This document shows, one piece after another, positions 1 to 10,440 of a stretch of 64,000 nt of DNA (positions are counted from its first letter, which is position 1; each line of letters starts with the position of its first letter). A program made the translations under genes and the position numbers. The DNA lies in NCBI GenBank assembly GCA_020152595.1, contig JAIGNY010000690.1, forward strand, positions 502,501 through 566,500, in the 5' to 3' direction. This DNA comes from Chiridota heheva. Lineage: Eukaryota; Echinodermata; Holothuroidea; Apodida; Chiridotidae. The notes beneath the pieces were generated by a model. The model was not told where the DNA came from, ran no database searches, and worked only from the letters and a program-made list of their open reading frames with translations.

Positions 1-137
1 AATTTGTACAGCAAAGGGGGGTGTCAGTAGCTATGATATGAAATGATAGTTTCAGATACCTTGTAGGATAAAAGGAATCATTCTACAATCTTGTACAAAA
101 TTATTTGTAGCGTGTTTACATGCCTAAACCCCTTTGT

Positions 138-640
138 CAGTAGGGGAGAATCCTGGACTTTTGGTGTAATAATAAATACACCAACATTTGTAGCTTCGTA
201 TTCATTAAGATCCATGGAGGCCGCCATTTTAACTATAGTGATAACGTTAAGTCAATGGGATTTTTTTAATGAGAACGCGGGTGGTATTTTTGAAAGGAAA
301 AACGCGATATTAAATGAATATTCATTAGATTTGACCGCGGACTTTTCAATTTCATCATGGACTTTGCGATAAAATAACAAAAGACTTCCGTTGACAGGTC
401 GTTGACCTTTTGAACAGCCCTGTCGACACATGATTCTGTGTTGGCTTAATCATCGCTGATACCGTGTACATGCATCATACGTTACATTACACAAATACTA
501 CCGTTCTCTTAGTAAAAATCCTATTGATATAACGTTATCACAAGTTAAAATGGCGGCCTCCATGGATCTTACTGAATACGAAGCTCCAAGTTTTGGTGTA
601 TTTTCTTATTACACCAAAAGTCCAGGATTCTCCCTGACTG
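138..640. mobile_element. Foldback MITE-like element with ~150-bp inverted arms
   Basis: The arms at about 144-291 and 491-634 are inverted copies of each other with scattered mismatches, separated by a loop of about 200 bp. The outermost bases read CAGTAGGGGAGAATCC on the left and, reverse-complemented, CAGTCAGGGAGAATCC on the right. TTTGT lies directly outside both ends (133-137 and 641-645), a possible 5-bp target duplication. No transposase is visible inside, so it is non-autonomous. The superfamily is not assigned. Confidence 0.75.
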
Positions 641-645
641 TTTGT

Positions 646-1089
646 ACCCCTATCTCATTATTGAGTTAAAGAGGATCCTCCCGGGACATTTTCGTTCAAT
701 CAACATTGAAATGGGGTAGAGGGGGAAAGTGCGACAACAATTTTGTCCAATAATGTAGGTTCTCCCTTCCTTCCTGCACATTCAAAAATAGATTTCAGAT
801 ACGTTACCACTACAATGTTCCCTGAATTGCTTGCCACTTTAGATGGTTTCAAACATACTAGACTGTATGGGACAGAAAATGATGAGTCTAATTTGTATCA
901 AATTTATGACAGTCTTTATTGCGCAAAGTGGAGAGCAAACCTGCTCAGAAAAGTGAGTTTCTTAAAAGTATAAAACAAGTAGAGGCAATAATAGCGAATT
1001 GTTTTAATCTATCAAAAACCATTTAGTGAGCAAAACATGTCATTACTATTGGTTAAACATTGACTATTTGACCGTTTTCAAAATCTAAG
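646..1089. other. Unannotated stretch
   Basis: The 76-codon open frame at 743-973 has no recognisable domain and no convincing splice context. I see no repeat or RNA gene here. Confidence 0.5.
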
Positions 1090-1985
1090 ATATTTTAGGC
1101 AAATTGTGTAATGTTTTACATGACGACCTTGGTTTTTTTCTTTTGTAAATTCTATTCGTTTCAGTTTTTGCCATTCCCTTACCCTAATACAATTTTTGCA
1201 GAAACAGAATTTTCCTGTCATTTTTAGTGACTAGATTCTAAGACAGAAATTTAACAGTCCGGTAGCATGCCTATTAATGGGAACATAAATGTTCCTATTA
1301 ATGGGAACATTTTGCTACATGGAAGCCGCCATTTTGTGATATTTCCCATGATCCTTTGCTATCCTAACGTTTAAGCTTTATGCAATCTTAAATTTTGCAA
1401 AGTTGAAATACTTTGGGAAAAATATCTTTGCTAGGGGAAACTTAAAACTGATGAAAATACCTTATTAATGTCATGGCTACAACTTTTCCACTCCCATTTG
1501 ATATGTTCATTACGCCGTTTTCGAAATATTAGAAAAAATAGACAATAGAGCTAGGTTTTTAGGCGCGAAACGGCCATTTTGAAAAATCAAATGTTTTTTA
1601 ACACAATGATTTTTAACATTTCAAGTACATAAATTAGAAACTATGACATTTTATCGCAACATCTGAACAATATGGCTGCATGATTCAATATTCTCATGTG
1701 TTATAAATGTTCCTATTAAAAGGCATGCTTCCGGACTGTTTAAAAAATTACATAAAGATTTTGAGTTGTCCGCCTTGTCATACATCATAAATTTTGCATG
1801 AATTAGAGCTGATCAAACTTTGATCATGAGCTGATCAAACTTTGATCATCCATACTTCTTTTCCATAATTTAAAAACTGATCTACTCAGATTTGAAAATT
1901 CTTTTAAACAATATAGGAATTGCTGCGTGTCCATATGATAGACCTTTAAAGATTCATTTTGAGGCAGTTTTATATACGCATTTAA
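1090..1985. repeat. Old dispersed repeat, interrupted by a MITE
   Basis: The sequence on both sides of the element at 1255-1738 resembles 21.7-22.2 kb. Shared stretches include an AGATTTTGAG-TGTC-GCC segment (about 1756 here, 21930 there) and CATAGACCTTTAA-like text further on. Similarity is diverged but collinear. A 23-bp direct repeat with the core GAGCTGATCAAACTTTGATCAT occurs twice at about 1807-1848. Confidence 0.55.
1255..1738. mobile_element. MITE with ~34-bp TIRs and TTTAA target duplication
   Basis: The ends begin CAGTCCGG-AGCATGCCT and are matched in inverse orientation over about 34 bp with four or five mismatches. Perfect TTTAA repeats flank it (1250-1254 and 1739-1743). Length is 484 bp with no coding capacity. 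A related repeat at 21.9 kb lacks the insertion and shows TTAA at the same point, which supports the boundaries. Superfamily unassigned; the CAGT start and 5-bp duplication resemble the element at 138-640. Confidence 0.8.
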
Positions 1986-2214
1986 TGCGCTGCGCGTGAA
2001 ATAGTGCATTCAATCGTATATAAACACGATGTTTTAACTTTAAATATTTTAATAACATTTCCGAGTAAAAATGTTTAAAATGCTTACAACAACTGTAAAG
2101 GTTTAACCAGAACCAAAAAGTATTGCGCTTCCGATGCTTTTTTTCATAGGCTGACTGATTTGCAAAATTTGTATTGACTGTCATGTTATTGCATATCATA
2201 AAATATTCGTTCCA
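1986..2214. other. Unannotated stretch
   Basis: AT-rich sequence. The short minus-strand open frames at 1824-2199 show no recognisable protein. Confidence 0.45.
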
Positions 2215-3630
2215 TGATATTTATTCATAAGCCACACCCATAATGCAGATCAATACAAATGTTGACAACATTAGCATTTGCACAATAATTAACAAAATTA
2301 TCAAACAAGTATCATGCAAAAACGTCGCTCATTTTTTTTTTCCTTTAAAAATTTGTCAGAAAGCTCTACCTACTCATTAATATTTATGACATCACTACCA
2401 CAACATTAGAACATATGTACAGCTAGACTATGACCATCTGTGTACCTGATATAAGCATAAATTTAATTGTTTATGAAAACAGTATGGTGTTTACATGATT
2501 TAGTAATTTCCACATTAAGCCACGCCCACCACGTATATCAATAATGTCGGATGATAACATAAGCATGTACACAATAACCAACAAAAATATCATGCCCAAT
2601 ATGACAGTTGCTTATTCTATCACTTTTTCGAAATTTTCACTTTAAGAACCGCCCACTTATCAATATGCATGATATCACATTTAAAAACAATAGGGCACAA
2701 ATTCTTGAGATACTGTGACTACAAGGTCTTTTCAGCAAAAACATATTAAGCCCCGCCCACTACGAATATTAATGAAATTCAATGTTTTTACATTATAAAC
2801 ATATACACAGCAGCTAACATCAAAATTATTCTAAATATGAGATAAAACAGACATGTGATTTTTAAAGTATGAAAAATTTAAGATTTTTACATTAAGCCCC
2901 GCCTACTCATTAATATGCATGATATTATCACCAAAAAACAATAACGCACATTTACAGACCATGGGCTATCTGTGTACCCAATATGACATGAATCTACTTT
3001 ACCGTTCTTGAGATACCGTGTTTACAAGCTCTTTCTAGCAAATTCATATTAAGCCCCGCCCACTACGCATATTAATGAAATTCAACGTTTTTGCATCATA
3101 AACATGCACACACCAGATAACATCATAATTATCCCAAATATGAAACACAACAGACATGCGGTAGTTGAAATCTTAACGTTTCAAGATTCTTACATTAAGC
3201 CCCGCCTACTCATTAATATGCATGATATCATCACTAAAACAATAGAGCACATCTTCAAACCACGAGCTATCTGTGTAATACATATAAACTGAATCTCATG
3301 TACAGTTCTTGAGATACTGTGTTTACAAGCTCTTTTAAAAAAAATCATGTGCAGCCCCGCCCATTACGCATATTAATAAAATTCAGCGTTTTTACATTAT
3401 AAACATGTACACACCAGCTAACATCATAATTATCCCAAACATGAAACAAACCAGACATGCGGTTCTTAAAATATGAACATTTCAAGATTTTTACATTAAG
3501 CCCCGCCTACTCATTAAGTTGATATGCATGATATCATCACCAAAAACAATGAAGCACATTTACAGATCATGAGCTATCTGTGTACCAAATATGACGAATC
3601 CAGTTTACCGTTTTTAAGATACCGTGTTTA
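2215..3630. repeat. Satellite of ~150-bp monomers arranged as ~302-bp dimers
   Basis: A motif like TTAAGCCCCGCC(C/T)AC recurs at about 2230, 2370, 2520, 2650, 2751, 2897, 3054, 3200, 3355 and 3501. Odd members continue with CACTACGCATATTAATGAAA, even members with TACTCATTAATATGCATGAT. Equivalent motifs are 301-303 bp apart in the last three dimers, so two diverged monomer types alternate. Identity is highest from about 2750 on and decays towards the left end. The 62-codon frame at 3104-3292 lies inside the repeat and is not a gene. Confidence 0.8.
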
Positions 3631-3644
3631 AAAGCTGGCCGTCG

Positions 3645-3782
3645 CATACACATCTACATACACGCATGCATGCATGCATTGCAAACAGACATACATGCAT
3701 ACATACATACATACATACATGCATACATACATACATACACACTATACATACATACACACCTACACACACACACACACACACA
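3645..3782. repeat. Compound microsatellite (ACAT)n / (AC)n
   Basis: Runs of CATA/CATG tetranucleotides are followed by an (AC)n run at about 3762-3781. The His/Thr-rich open frame here is a product of the repeat. Confidence 0.9.
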
Positions 3783-4082
3783 AGCCAGCATAGGTTCCTG
3801 ATGCTATCGCATCGGAATCAAAACGAGAAAGGTTTACCTAATGTTTCGCGATATTGGCAAATTCAAGTTTTGTAAATATGGAATAAACCTTTAAGTGAAG
3901 GTGGTAAAAGACAAATACTCAAAAAAAATCTTCAAAATAACATTATGATATATCAAGTGGAATCGTCTAGTCCACCCGCCAATCATCAAATGCGCGGCAT
4001 TTTCAGCTAGAGAAAAGCTATTCTTTTGCGTAGTTTTTTGTCTTTTCCTCTTTAAAATATTCAGATTAAAATATTTTGATTG
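3783..4082. other. Unannotated stretch downstream of the UNC93A-like gene
   Basis: No gene or repeat recognised. Confidence 0.5.
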
Positions 4083-4088
4083 TTTATT
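4083..4088 (-). promoter_or_regulatory. Candidate polyadenylation signal AATAAA
   Basis: The minus strand reads AATAAA about 125 bases downstream of the stop codon of the UNC93A-like gene, a plausible 3' UTR length. Confidence 0.5.
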
Positions 4089-4211
4089 TCAATTTCAAAA
4101 AATACATGTAAAATATTATGTTTTGTCATTAATGTTGCTGCCTTGTGAGAAACTTCGAGATAATTAAAAGATCCCCGATTTACAGAAGAATTCCATGTTG
4201 CTTGCTTATTT

Positions 4212-4492
4212 TTAAAATTTGGTTGCTCTAGTAAAATCACTGAGTTCTGATGCAATGCTTTTGCTAATAATACTATCTTCTTTTAATTCCCGTTTGAGAT
4301 GCCGCTCATTCGATTCTACCGTTACATATCCGCAGATACCAAATCCAAGCAGACAGCCTAGAATAGTTACTTTAATCCACATGCACAAAAAATTACTGTA
4401 AGCGTAGGCCACTGCAAATCCAACAGATTGCCACAGACGTAGATTGGAAAACGCTGCCTCTTGGTCATTCGGAAAAAGAAACGTATAAAATC
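4212..4492 (-). CDS. UNC93A-like: UNC93A-like terminal coding exon 4
   Basis: The acceptor GAAACAG|GA follows a T14 run (plus-strand A-run near 4503-4516). The first two bases complete a Gly codon from exon 3. The last membrane segments are followed by a hydrophilic tail of about 40 residues rich in Glu, Lys and Ser, and a TAA stop at 4212-4214. Confidence 0.88.
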
Positions 4493-7400
4493 CTGTTTCA
4501 GCAAAAAAAAAAAAAACACTGGTTTTAATTAAACACAACAAAACATATTAAGCAGTTACATCCACTAATTTATAAAGAAAAGCAAGAAATGTTTTAGATT
4601 ATTCCTCTTCTTAACACAACTTTATCAGACTAATGAGATATTTGTTTACCAAAAATTATTTAACAGTTACTAGTGAAACGTTTATTTGCATTGGAAAGAT
4701 TTTTACTGCTTATTCTTGTAGTGAAATGCGTTAAAAATATAAGATTATTGAGCACAACAAAAAGAAGGAAATTTACCGCTTAGTTGTATCATTAAAATTA
4801 CATCCGCGGCTCCCCAAAGTGTTGTAAATATAAAGAATATCCACTTCTCGTCGGATGAAGGGGTCCATAGGAAGATAAATAAAATACATAAAGTATTTAA
4901 CATAGCGCTGAAGCAGAAAAGTGCAAATCGACCGGTCCATCGGCGCACAATACTACTGACAACAGACATAATTGAGCCAACCACTCCGTAAATGAGCATT
5001 ATGTATCCGATCCAGCTGACGCCAATGGTGCAGGTTATAAAATACTATGGAAAAGATCATAATTACAATATTCAAATAATGGTTTAAACATGAGCACAAC
5101 ATTTTAAGTAAAAACAGCGTTCTTTGTGTGGCATTTTCATTAACTTATAAATAGACTGTGGTCAACTTTGTTTGTTTCCAGTTAAATTTGTGTATAATCT
5201 TTCTGGATTATCAAAGATTGCACTCGGAAATGTAAGTCCTTTTATTTTAAAATTTACAAAATTGGTTTTAGATGCTAATCCCCGATTTCCGTGATGTAAA
5301 ACAAAGAGAATCAATGACTAAGTCTTGAATGGGCACTAGTTTGTCGCAGGTTAATGCTCCAACAATGCTGATATTCATTTACAGCTAACACGCTAAGCTG
5401 GAGCAAGTGGAACAAAGTGTTTTGTTCAAAATATTATGCAAGGTTCGTGCATTAAAATCTACCCTTTTGACACGACTTTGACTTTTGAAATGAATGAATT
5501 AGATACAAATAAATGTGGAATTTGGTAGAATTTTTTTGGAATTTTGAGTTTGAACACTATTTAAACACCAAAACTGTAACAATTTTAGAAGCAGTTCTGA
5601 ACACACGGTGAAACATACACTGCAAATTCAAGTGTTTAAGAATTGAACACTATTTAAACACTAAAACTGTAACAGTTTTAGAACGCGTCTTGGTGTCCAG
5701 TTCTGAACACATGGTGTTCTAATAAATAAACACTTAAGTGTTCTACCTCTGAACACAAAGCGTCCAATTGTGAACATAAACGTGTTCTATTTGTGAACAC
5801 ATTTACATGTAATTGGCATGTAACAGAAAGAGAACGCATCGATTTGTTACAGTTGGTCAATTTTGAACACTTGGTGTTCAGTGACCAGAGCTGTACTTGA
5901 GTGAGATGTATATCGGTAAATTACCGATTAATCTTATCCTGAAATTATAGTATTTGTATCTTGTTGCTGTATTACATCTAAATAAACATCATTGAAATTT
6001 AAAAGCAGACGAAACTGGGTACAGATTGTGCTTAACATTTTCAATTTTAATTTCACAGTCACTGTAGCCTAGCCTAACGTTAGAGGCCTATCCATTAACC
6101 CTAACCCTAACTCTAACCCGGGCTAAGCCTATACGTTAGATTAGGCCTACTCTGATTTTTCAGTTAAAATTGTTATAAGATTATGCACACCTTTTTCAAT
6201 GCATGAAACATGCGACACTGAGTAATATGGGGAACTATATAGCAGTATATTTGAAAAATAAAGTACAGTTTGTTCACAGAGAAAGAAGATATCTAATTTT
6301 TGCTTATCTCAGTTTGACTCACCAATTTTACATACTCTCGCCACAAAACAGTTACATATCTTTCTTGTATGTTGAAAAAGTATATGTCGTAAGAAACTTT
6401 CATACCTTCGTGAAGTCACCAAAGAAGAAACCCTTCTGAAGGCCACTGAATGTAGATAACGGAATGAGAAGCATTTGACGGTCATCTTTTATCAGGCGCA
6501 TCGTGGCAAAAAATAAATTTAAGAATGATCGATCCTTGCTGTCAGTTAGAGTGCTCATATTAAACATCATTACCGCACTGAAAACGGCAGCCAATAGTCC
6601 ACTTGCGAGAAAAATCAACAAAAGAATGTTTATCAGCTGCTTGTCAGGTGGGTTGCAATACGTCTCGCTTTCCCCATCTCGCGTTTCTACAGAGGTGTGA
6701 AACAATGAAAGAAATGCAGCAAAGTAAAGGAAGAGCATGAACGGAACAATTGAATACAAGCGATCCAGATCCTAACATATTGTGCAATACGCACGCATAA
6801 CGACATAATATTCTTTTATCAGAAATTGAGCTGTTAGCTGCCTATTTTACAGCGAAATTCATTATTAAGGCAGTAACTGTCAGAATAAGATTACAAAGAT
6901 TATTTCATCCAGAAAATAAAATAAACAAAAAGCCATGTCCAACTTATATGTGCCAGACATCTAAAGTGTTTGGGGTAAGGTTAAATCGCTAAGATGGTAA
7001 AGAAAAGAGATGTGTTATACCTGTATAGCAATAAGCTATTCCGCACTCGAAATTATTTGTTGAATTTGAATTATCAGTATCTTGCATAAAAAGTAATGAC
7101 GAGCACAGATTTCCGAATACACTGCTCCATTTAGCTATAAAGAAAAATATTCCGAAAAACCTGTCAACCACAATTTGTTCTGGTTCCTTGCTAAGTGCTG
7201 CATACCTAATAGCAGATGTCGTGATATAAGTTGACTGCGCGGCCCAAAGTGGACCTCCTGCGATACCCATCACCACAGCACCAATTATCATTGTTGCCCA
7301 CGTGGGTTTAAAGTTGGCTATTGTGTATACGTTGTATAACAATATATTGAGTACGAGAGTCCACTTTAATCCCAAATGCTTGATTTCATAAGCAGGAAGG

Positions 7401-7612
7401 AAGAGAGCTGAAAAGATCAATGCCACATATGTTGTCGATAATGAAACAACCCCTAGTCCTGAATCGCAGTTGATACTGCTCTGTAAGTTCTGAAGACTTG
7501 CTTGTGCTGTAAATAATAAAAAGAATGCCACACTGATCCAAATCACGTTGCGGAGCAGCTGCGGACTTGTCTGTTCCTCCTTCTCTCGCTTATTTTGTTC
7601 AGGAAGAGACAT
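4212..7612 (-). CDS. UNC93A-like: UNC93 homolog A-like membrane protein, four coding exons
   Basis: Predicted 12-pass transporter-fold protein of the UNC93 branch of the major facilitator superfamily. UNC93A itself has no firm substrate. The spliced product would be about 473 residues, close to vertebrate UNC93A (about 457). Family landmarks visible: LLFTAQASLQNLQSS near residues 33-47, GGPLWAAQSTYIT near 119-131, SGLQKGFFFGDFTK at the end of exon 2, ITCTIG and TLWGAADV in exon 3, and QEAAFSNLRLWQSVGFAVAY in exon 4. An N-S-T sequon lies in the loop near residue 183. Coding exons are 7612-7021, 6686-6406, 5045-4777 and 4492-4212. The ATG at 7612 opens the longest frame and precedes the first membrane segment by about 20 residues. 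Phases agree at junctions 1 and 3, but joining exon 2 to exon 3 is off by one base at an A5 run (5039-5043). This could be an assembly error or real damage. Confidence 0.9.
4777..5045 (-). CDS. UNC93A-like: UNC93A-like coding exon 3, with one-base frame problem
   Basis: The acceptor is TTTTCCATAG|T and the donor AGCG|GTAAAT. It encodes ITCTIGVSWIGYIML and TLWGAADVILMIQLS-type family sequence with three or so membrane segments. It ends in phase 1, matching exon 4. Exon 2 ends in phase 0, but the family frame here needs one base fewer between the acceptor and the ITC codons; five A's (plus strand 5039-5043) are the likely site. Confidence 0.85.
5549..5880. repeat. GAACAC/GTGTTC-rich direct repeat inside the UNC93A-like intron
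   Basis: A segment starting TTGAACACTATTTAAACAC occurs at about 5549 and again at about 5643 with minor changes. The surroundings contain at least ten GAACAC or GTGTTC words, some as short palindromes (GAACACATGGTGTTC, GAACACTTGGTGTTC). It looks like a decayed repeat. A regulatory role is not shown. Confidence 0.6.
6097..6119. repeat. Short interstitial telomere-like motif (CCCTAA)n
   Basis: About three and a half CCCTAA-type units, one imperfect, sit between two arms containing AACGTTAGA and ACGTTAGATTAGGCC-type sequence. It is short enough to be chance or part of an old repeat. Confidence 0.45.
6406..6686 (-). CDS. UNC93A-like: UNC93A-like coding exon 2
   Basis: The acceptor CTCTGTAG|AA follows a long pyrimidine-rich tract (about 6690-6745). 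The first two bases complete the codon left open by exon 1 to give Glu, then TRDGESETYCNPPDKQL and a hydrophobic segment. The donor is CGAAG|GTATGA and it ends in phase 0. The open frame extends upstream of 6686, but that part is the pyrimidine tract read as hydrophobic residues and joins exon 1 out of frame. Confidence 0.88.
7021..7612 (-). CDS. UNC93A-like: UNC93A-like coding exon 1
   Basis: Encodes residues 1-197 plus one base: a charged N-terminus (KREKEE), about five hydrophobic segments and a loop with the N-S-T sequon and cysteines. The donor is ACAG|GTATAA. It ends in phase 1. A weak acceptor (GCTACAG, exon side from 7629) lies just upstream of the ATG, so a non-coding 5' exon is possible. 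Confidence 0.9.
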
Positions 7613-7886
7613 TTTCTACTTCTCTCATTCTGTAGCACTCCAAGAAACTGATGCATGAGGAGAAATCAAAAAAATATTGCAATGTTCTTAAATAGCTGAG
7701 ACGTAATATATGAGAGCAGTAAACTGCTTAAAACAAGTTAACGAATGTACTGAGAGTTGTATTACCACCAGACCACGCCTTCAACAGTTCAGGAAAAAAG
7801 TAATATAATACAGTTTCACTAGTTTGTGAAATTTTAGAACAAGAAATTTTTCCAGATTAAGAGAATTTTTTGTATATGATAATTGA
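7613..7886. other. Upstream flank of the UNC93A-like gene
   Basis: This is the likely 5' UTR and proximal promoter side of the minus-strand gene. No clear TATA box or other core element stands out. Confidence 0.4.
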
Positions 7887-8205
7887 ATATGTATGTAAGT
7901 ATGTGTATGTATGTATGTATGTATGTATGTATGTATGTATGTATGTATGTATGTATGTATGTATGTATGTATGTATGCATGTATGTATGTATGTATGTAT
8001 GTATGTATGTATGTATGTATGTATGTATGTATGTATGTATGTATGTATGTATGTATGTATGTATGTATGTATGTATGTATGTATGTATGTATGTATGTAT
8101 GCATGTATGTATGTATGTATGTGTGTATGTATGTATGTATGTGTGTATGTATGTATGTATGTATGTACGTACGTACGTACGTACGTTCGTACGTACGTAC
8201 GTAAG
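7887..8205. repeat. Microsatellite (TATG)n passing into (TACG)n
   Basis: About 275 bp of near-perfect TATG units are followed from about 8164 by about ten TACG units with one TTCG. All long Tyr/Cys/Met or Ile/His/Thr frames on both strands are repeat translations, not genes. Confidence 0.97.
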
Positions 8206-9540
8206 CGTACATATAAAATATCTCAGACATGCAATATTGATGTATAATCAAAACAATTTTTTCGAGGTGACCTTCGTTTGCTTTGACACACTTGTAATCC
8301 TTATGCGTATAAGCAAACTTCCAGGACCTTTGGTGGTCATGCTCGGATCAAATCAATATTGTAACCTAAAGAGTTGGAGAAAGCTTTATACGGTCTTTTT
8401 GGCCTTGGTGTGTCCTATACCGCGACTTTAATGTGGAATATTGCTATCATGGGTAAGATAGCCCAAATACTCAACAGAAATTTCGTACGAAAGACAAATG
8501 TATTCTACTCGTTGTGTATCCTCTGTTGCGGAAATCAACTGCAATATTGTAGGAAAAGAATTTTCAAGATCTAAGATGCATTGATATTTACTATCATAAT
8601 TTCTCCTAAATAAACTTAATAAATCAGTTTCCTTATAATGTTTAAAGGTCTTACATATTCTGTAATTCAATGAAGTCCAATATCTATGCTTTATCCAGCA
8701 AGCGACAGAGCCCAACTTCTAATACAATTGCATATTCTTGGCTGCATAATACGTTGCATTTATTATGTTTTGTAAACTTAGTTAGTTCCCTTATTCAATG
8801 TTCAAAGTTCATGCATATGATGATTTGAATATGACAAGGCAGAAATACATTTTTGATAGGTTCAATTCTAGTTCAACTTAACATGCTTCCTTTTCTGTTC
8901 AAGCTGCGCATTTGTTAGAATTGCCATGCTACTGAGGTAATGGGAATTGATATAAGTCACAGAAACAACGTATTAGGTCTTCTTTCAAAATGTATAATAA
9001 AAGCATATAATTTTCTGTCCATGCTATGTAGACTATCGGTCATCATTTTTTATCGTGTAATTTTTTGGAAGAGCCCCGAACTTGTCTTCTTTTGAAGGTA
9101 CTGTAGTTTATATTGGCGGTAAAAATTGCTGCAAGCTGTCTTTTAACATTGACATGATTACATGTCGAGGTATCGAGAGAAAACAATCTGAATTTTCGTT
9201 GTGAAATTAATTTGAAGGAATTACATATGGCAGGAACAAAATTATTTCGAAAATTGGTACAAAGAATAATGATGTCATGCATGAAAGCCACAACAGCATT
9301 GCTACGGAGATGAGCAAATTTAACTAAAGCAACTAAAGCTTGGATAATGTATTCTGTTAGTATCGTTCCTACAAAGTTTGTTTGTTTGTAATGATCCTCC
9401 GCCGAGTGAGAATTCAGTAAAAGTTCACAATGGATACACGCTTCAAGATGTCAAAAACACATTACCATTTAAATGTATAGTCAACAACGAGTGCCATCAA
9501 TCTGAACAACTGAATTTCAAGCAAAATCAAATTTGAGAAC
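8206..9540. other. Unannotated stretch
   Basis: Only short open frames without recognisable domains or convincing splice structure (for example 8428-8715 and 9043-9291 on the minus strand). No repeat recognised. Confidence 0.5.
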
Positions 9541-10440
9541 AAATAATAATAATATTAATAATGATAATAATAATAATAATAGGTGCTATTAATATAGCGC
9601 TCACTTCTACAGTATTAACTATAATCAGTGGCACTTTACAATCAAAATAAAAAGCAAAAAGTCAAGCAGAGTAAACATTTAAATGCTAAGTTAAAAAGGT
9701 GAGTTTTAAGTTTCTTCTTGAAAAAAGGGAAAGATGTTATACATTGTATCTCGGCCGGCAATCTGTTGCATTCTTTTGGCCCAGCCACAGAAAATGCACG
9801 ATCCCCAAAGATTTTTCTGTAAGTTTTTGGTATTTCGAATGTGCAAGAATAACTTGATCTCAGTAAATAATTGCTTAGTTTTATATGAAACTAAATTGTT
9901 AAATAGGTTAGAGCTAATCCATTTATACATTTAAAAGACATGCATAGCAATCGAAATAAAATTGTAGACCTTATTTATTGGCAACCAATGTAAGGACTTC
10001 AAGCATCCTGAAGCATTTATCATATTTTTTCTTCTCTAAAATCAATCTCGCTGCAAAGTTTTGAACCCTTTGTAATTTAGTTATTGACGTACTTGGCAAG
10101 CCATAAAACAACATACTACAATAGTCAAGCTTAGAAATAAGAAGAGAAAGTACCAACTGTTGAAGGGACTGATTGTTTAGATGACTGCGTATTGACCTTA
10201 GGCGATGTAGCATATACATAGCTGTTTTACACTTTTCATTTATGTGTCTTTCAAATGTTAGCTGAATATCCAACCAAACTCTAAGATACTTAATACACTG
10301 ACTATCATCCACGTGGACATTATTGATACCATTAACTCGACATTTATATAATTGGACCTAGCTACCATATTTTATGTATTCAGTTTTACTATTATTCACT
10401 TTTAGTCTGTTTTTATTCATCCAGGTTGAAACAAGCATAG
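9541..10440 (-). mobile_element. L2/CR1-like LINE 3' fragment, degenerate
   Basis: The minus strand encodes the end of a LINE reverse transcriptase. From 10440 it reads WMNKNRLKVNNSKTEYIKYG, then an open frame at 10312-9971 with YLRVWLDIQLTFERHIN and KLDYCSMLFYGLPSTSI. After a frame change near 9985 a further segment (about 9810-9690) reads FGDRAFSVAGPKECNRLP and FFKKKLKTH. These are the thumb and C-terminal blocks of CR1/L2-superfamily elements. The 3' end runs into (TAA)n at 9541-9582, as expected for LINEs of this group that end in short tandem repeats. It is truncated at the 5' end and has frameshifts and stops, so it is inactive. Confidence 0.85.

Larger units (their letters stand above)
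5046..6405 (-). other. Intron 2 of the UNC93A-like gene
   Basis: The intron holds the GAACAC-rich repeat (5549-5880) and a short telomere-like motif (about 6097-6119). The plus-strand open frame at 6203-6439 overlaps exon 2 on the opposite strand and shows no recognisable protein. Confidence 0.7.

Noticed and set aside
6687-6771. UNC93A-like exon 2 starting at 6771 (acceptor GTTAG)
   Set aside because: It joins exon 1 out of frame. The acceptor at 6687-6688 follows a strong pyrimidine tract and is in frame.
7781-8431. Long open frames of Ile/His/Thr or Val/Cys/Met
   Set aside because: They are translations of the TATG/TACG microsatellite on both strands.
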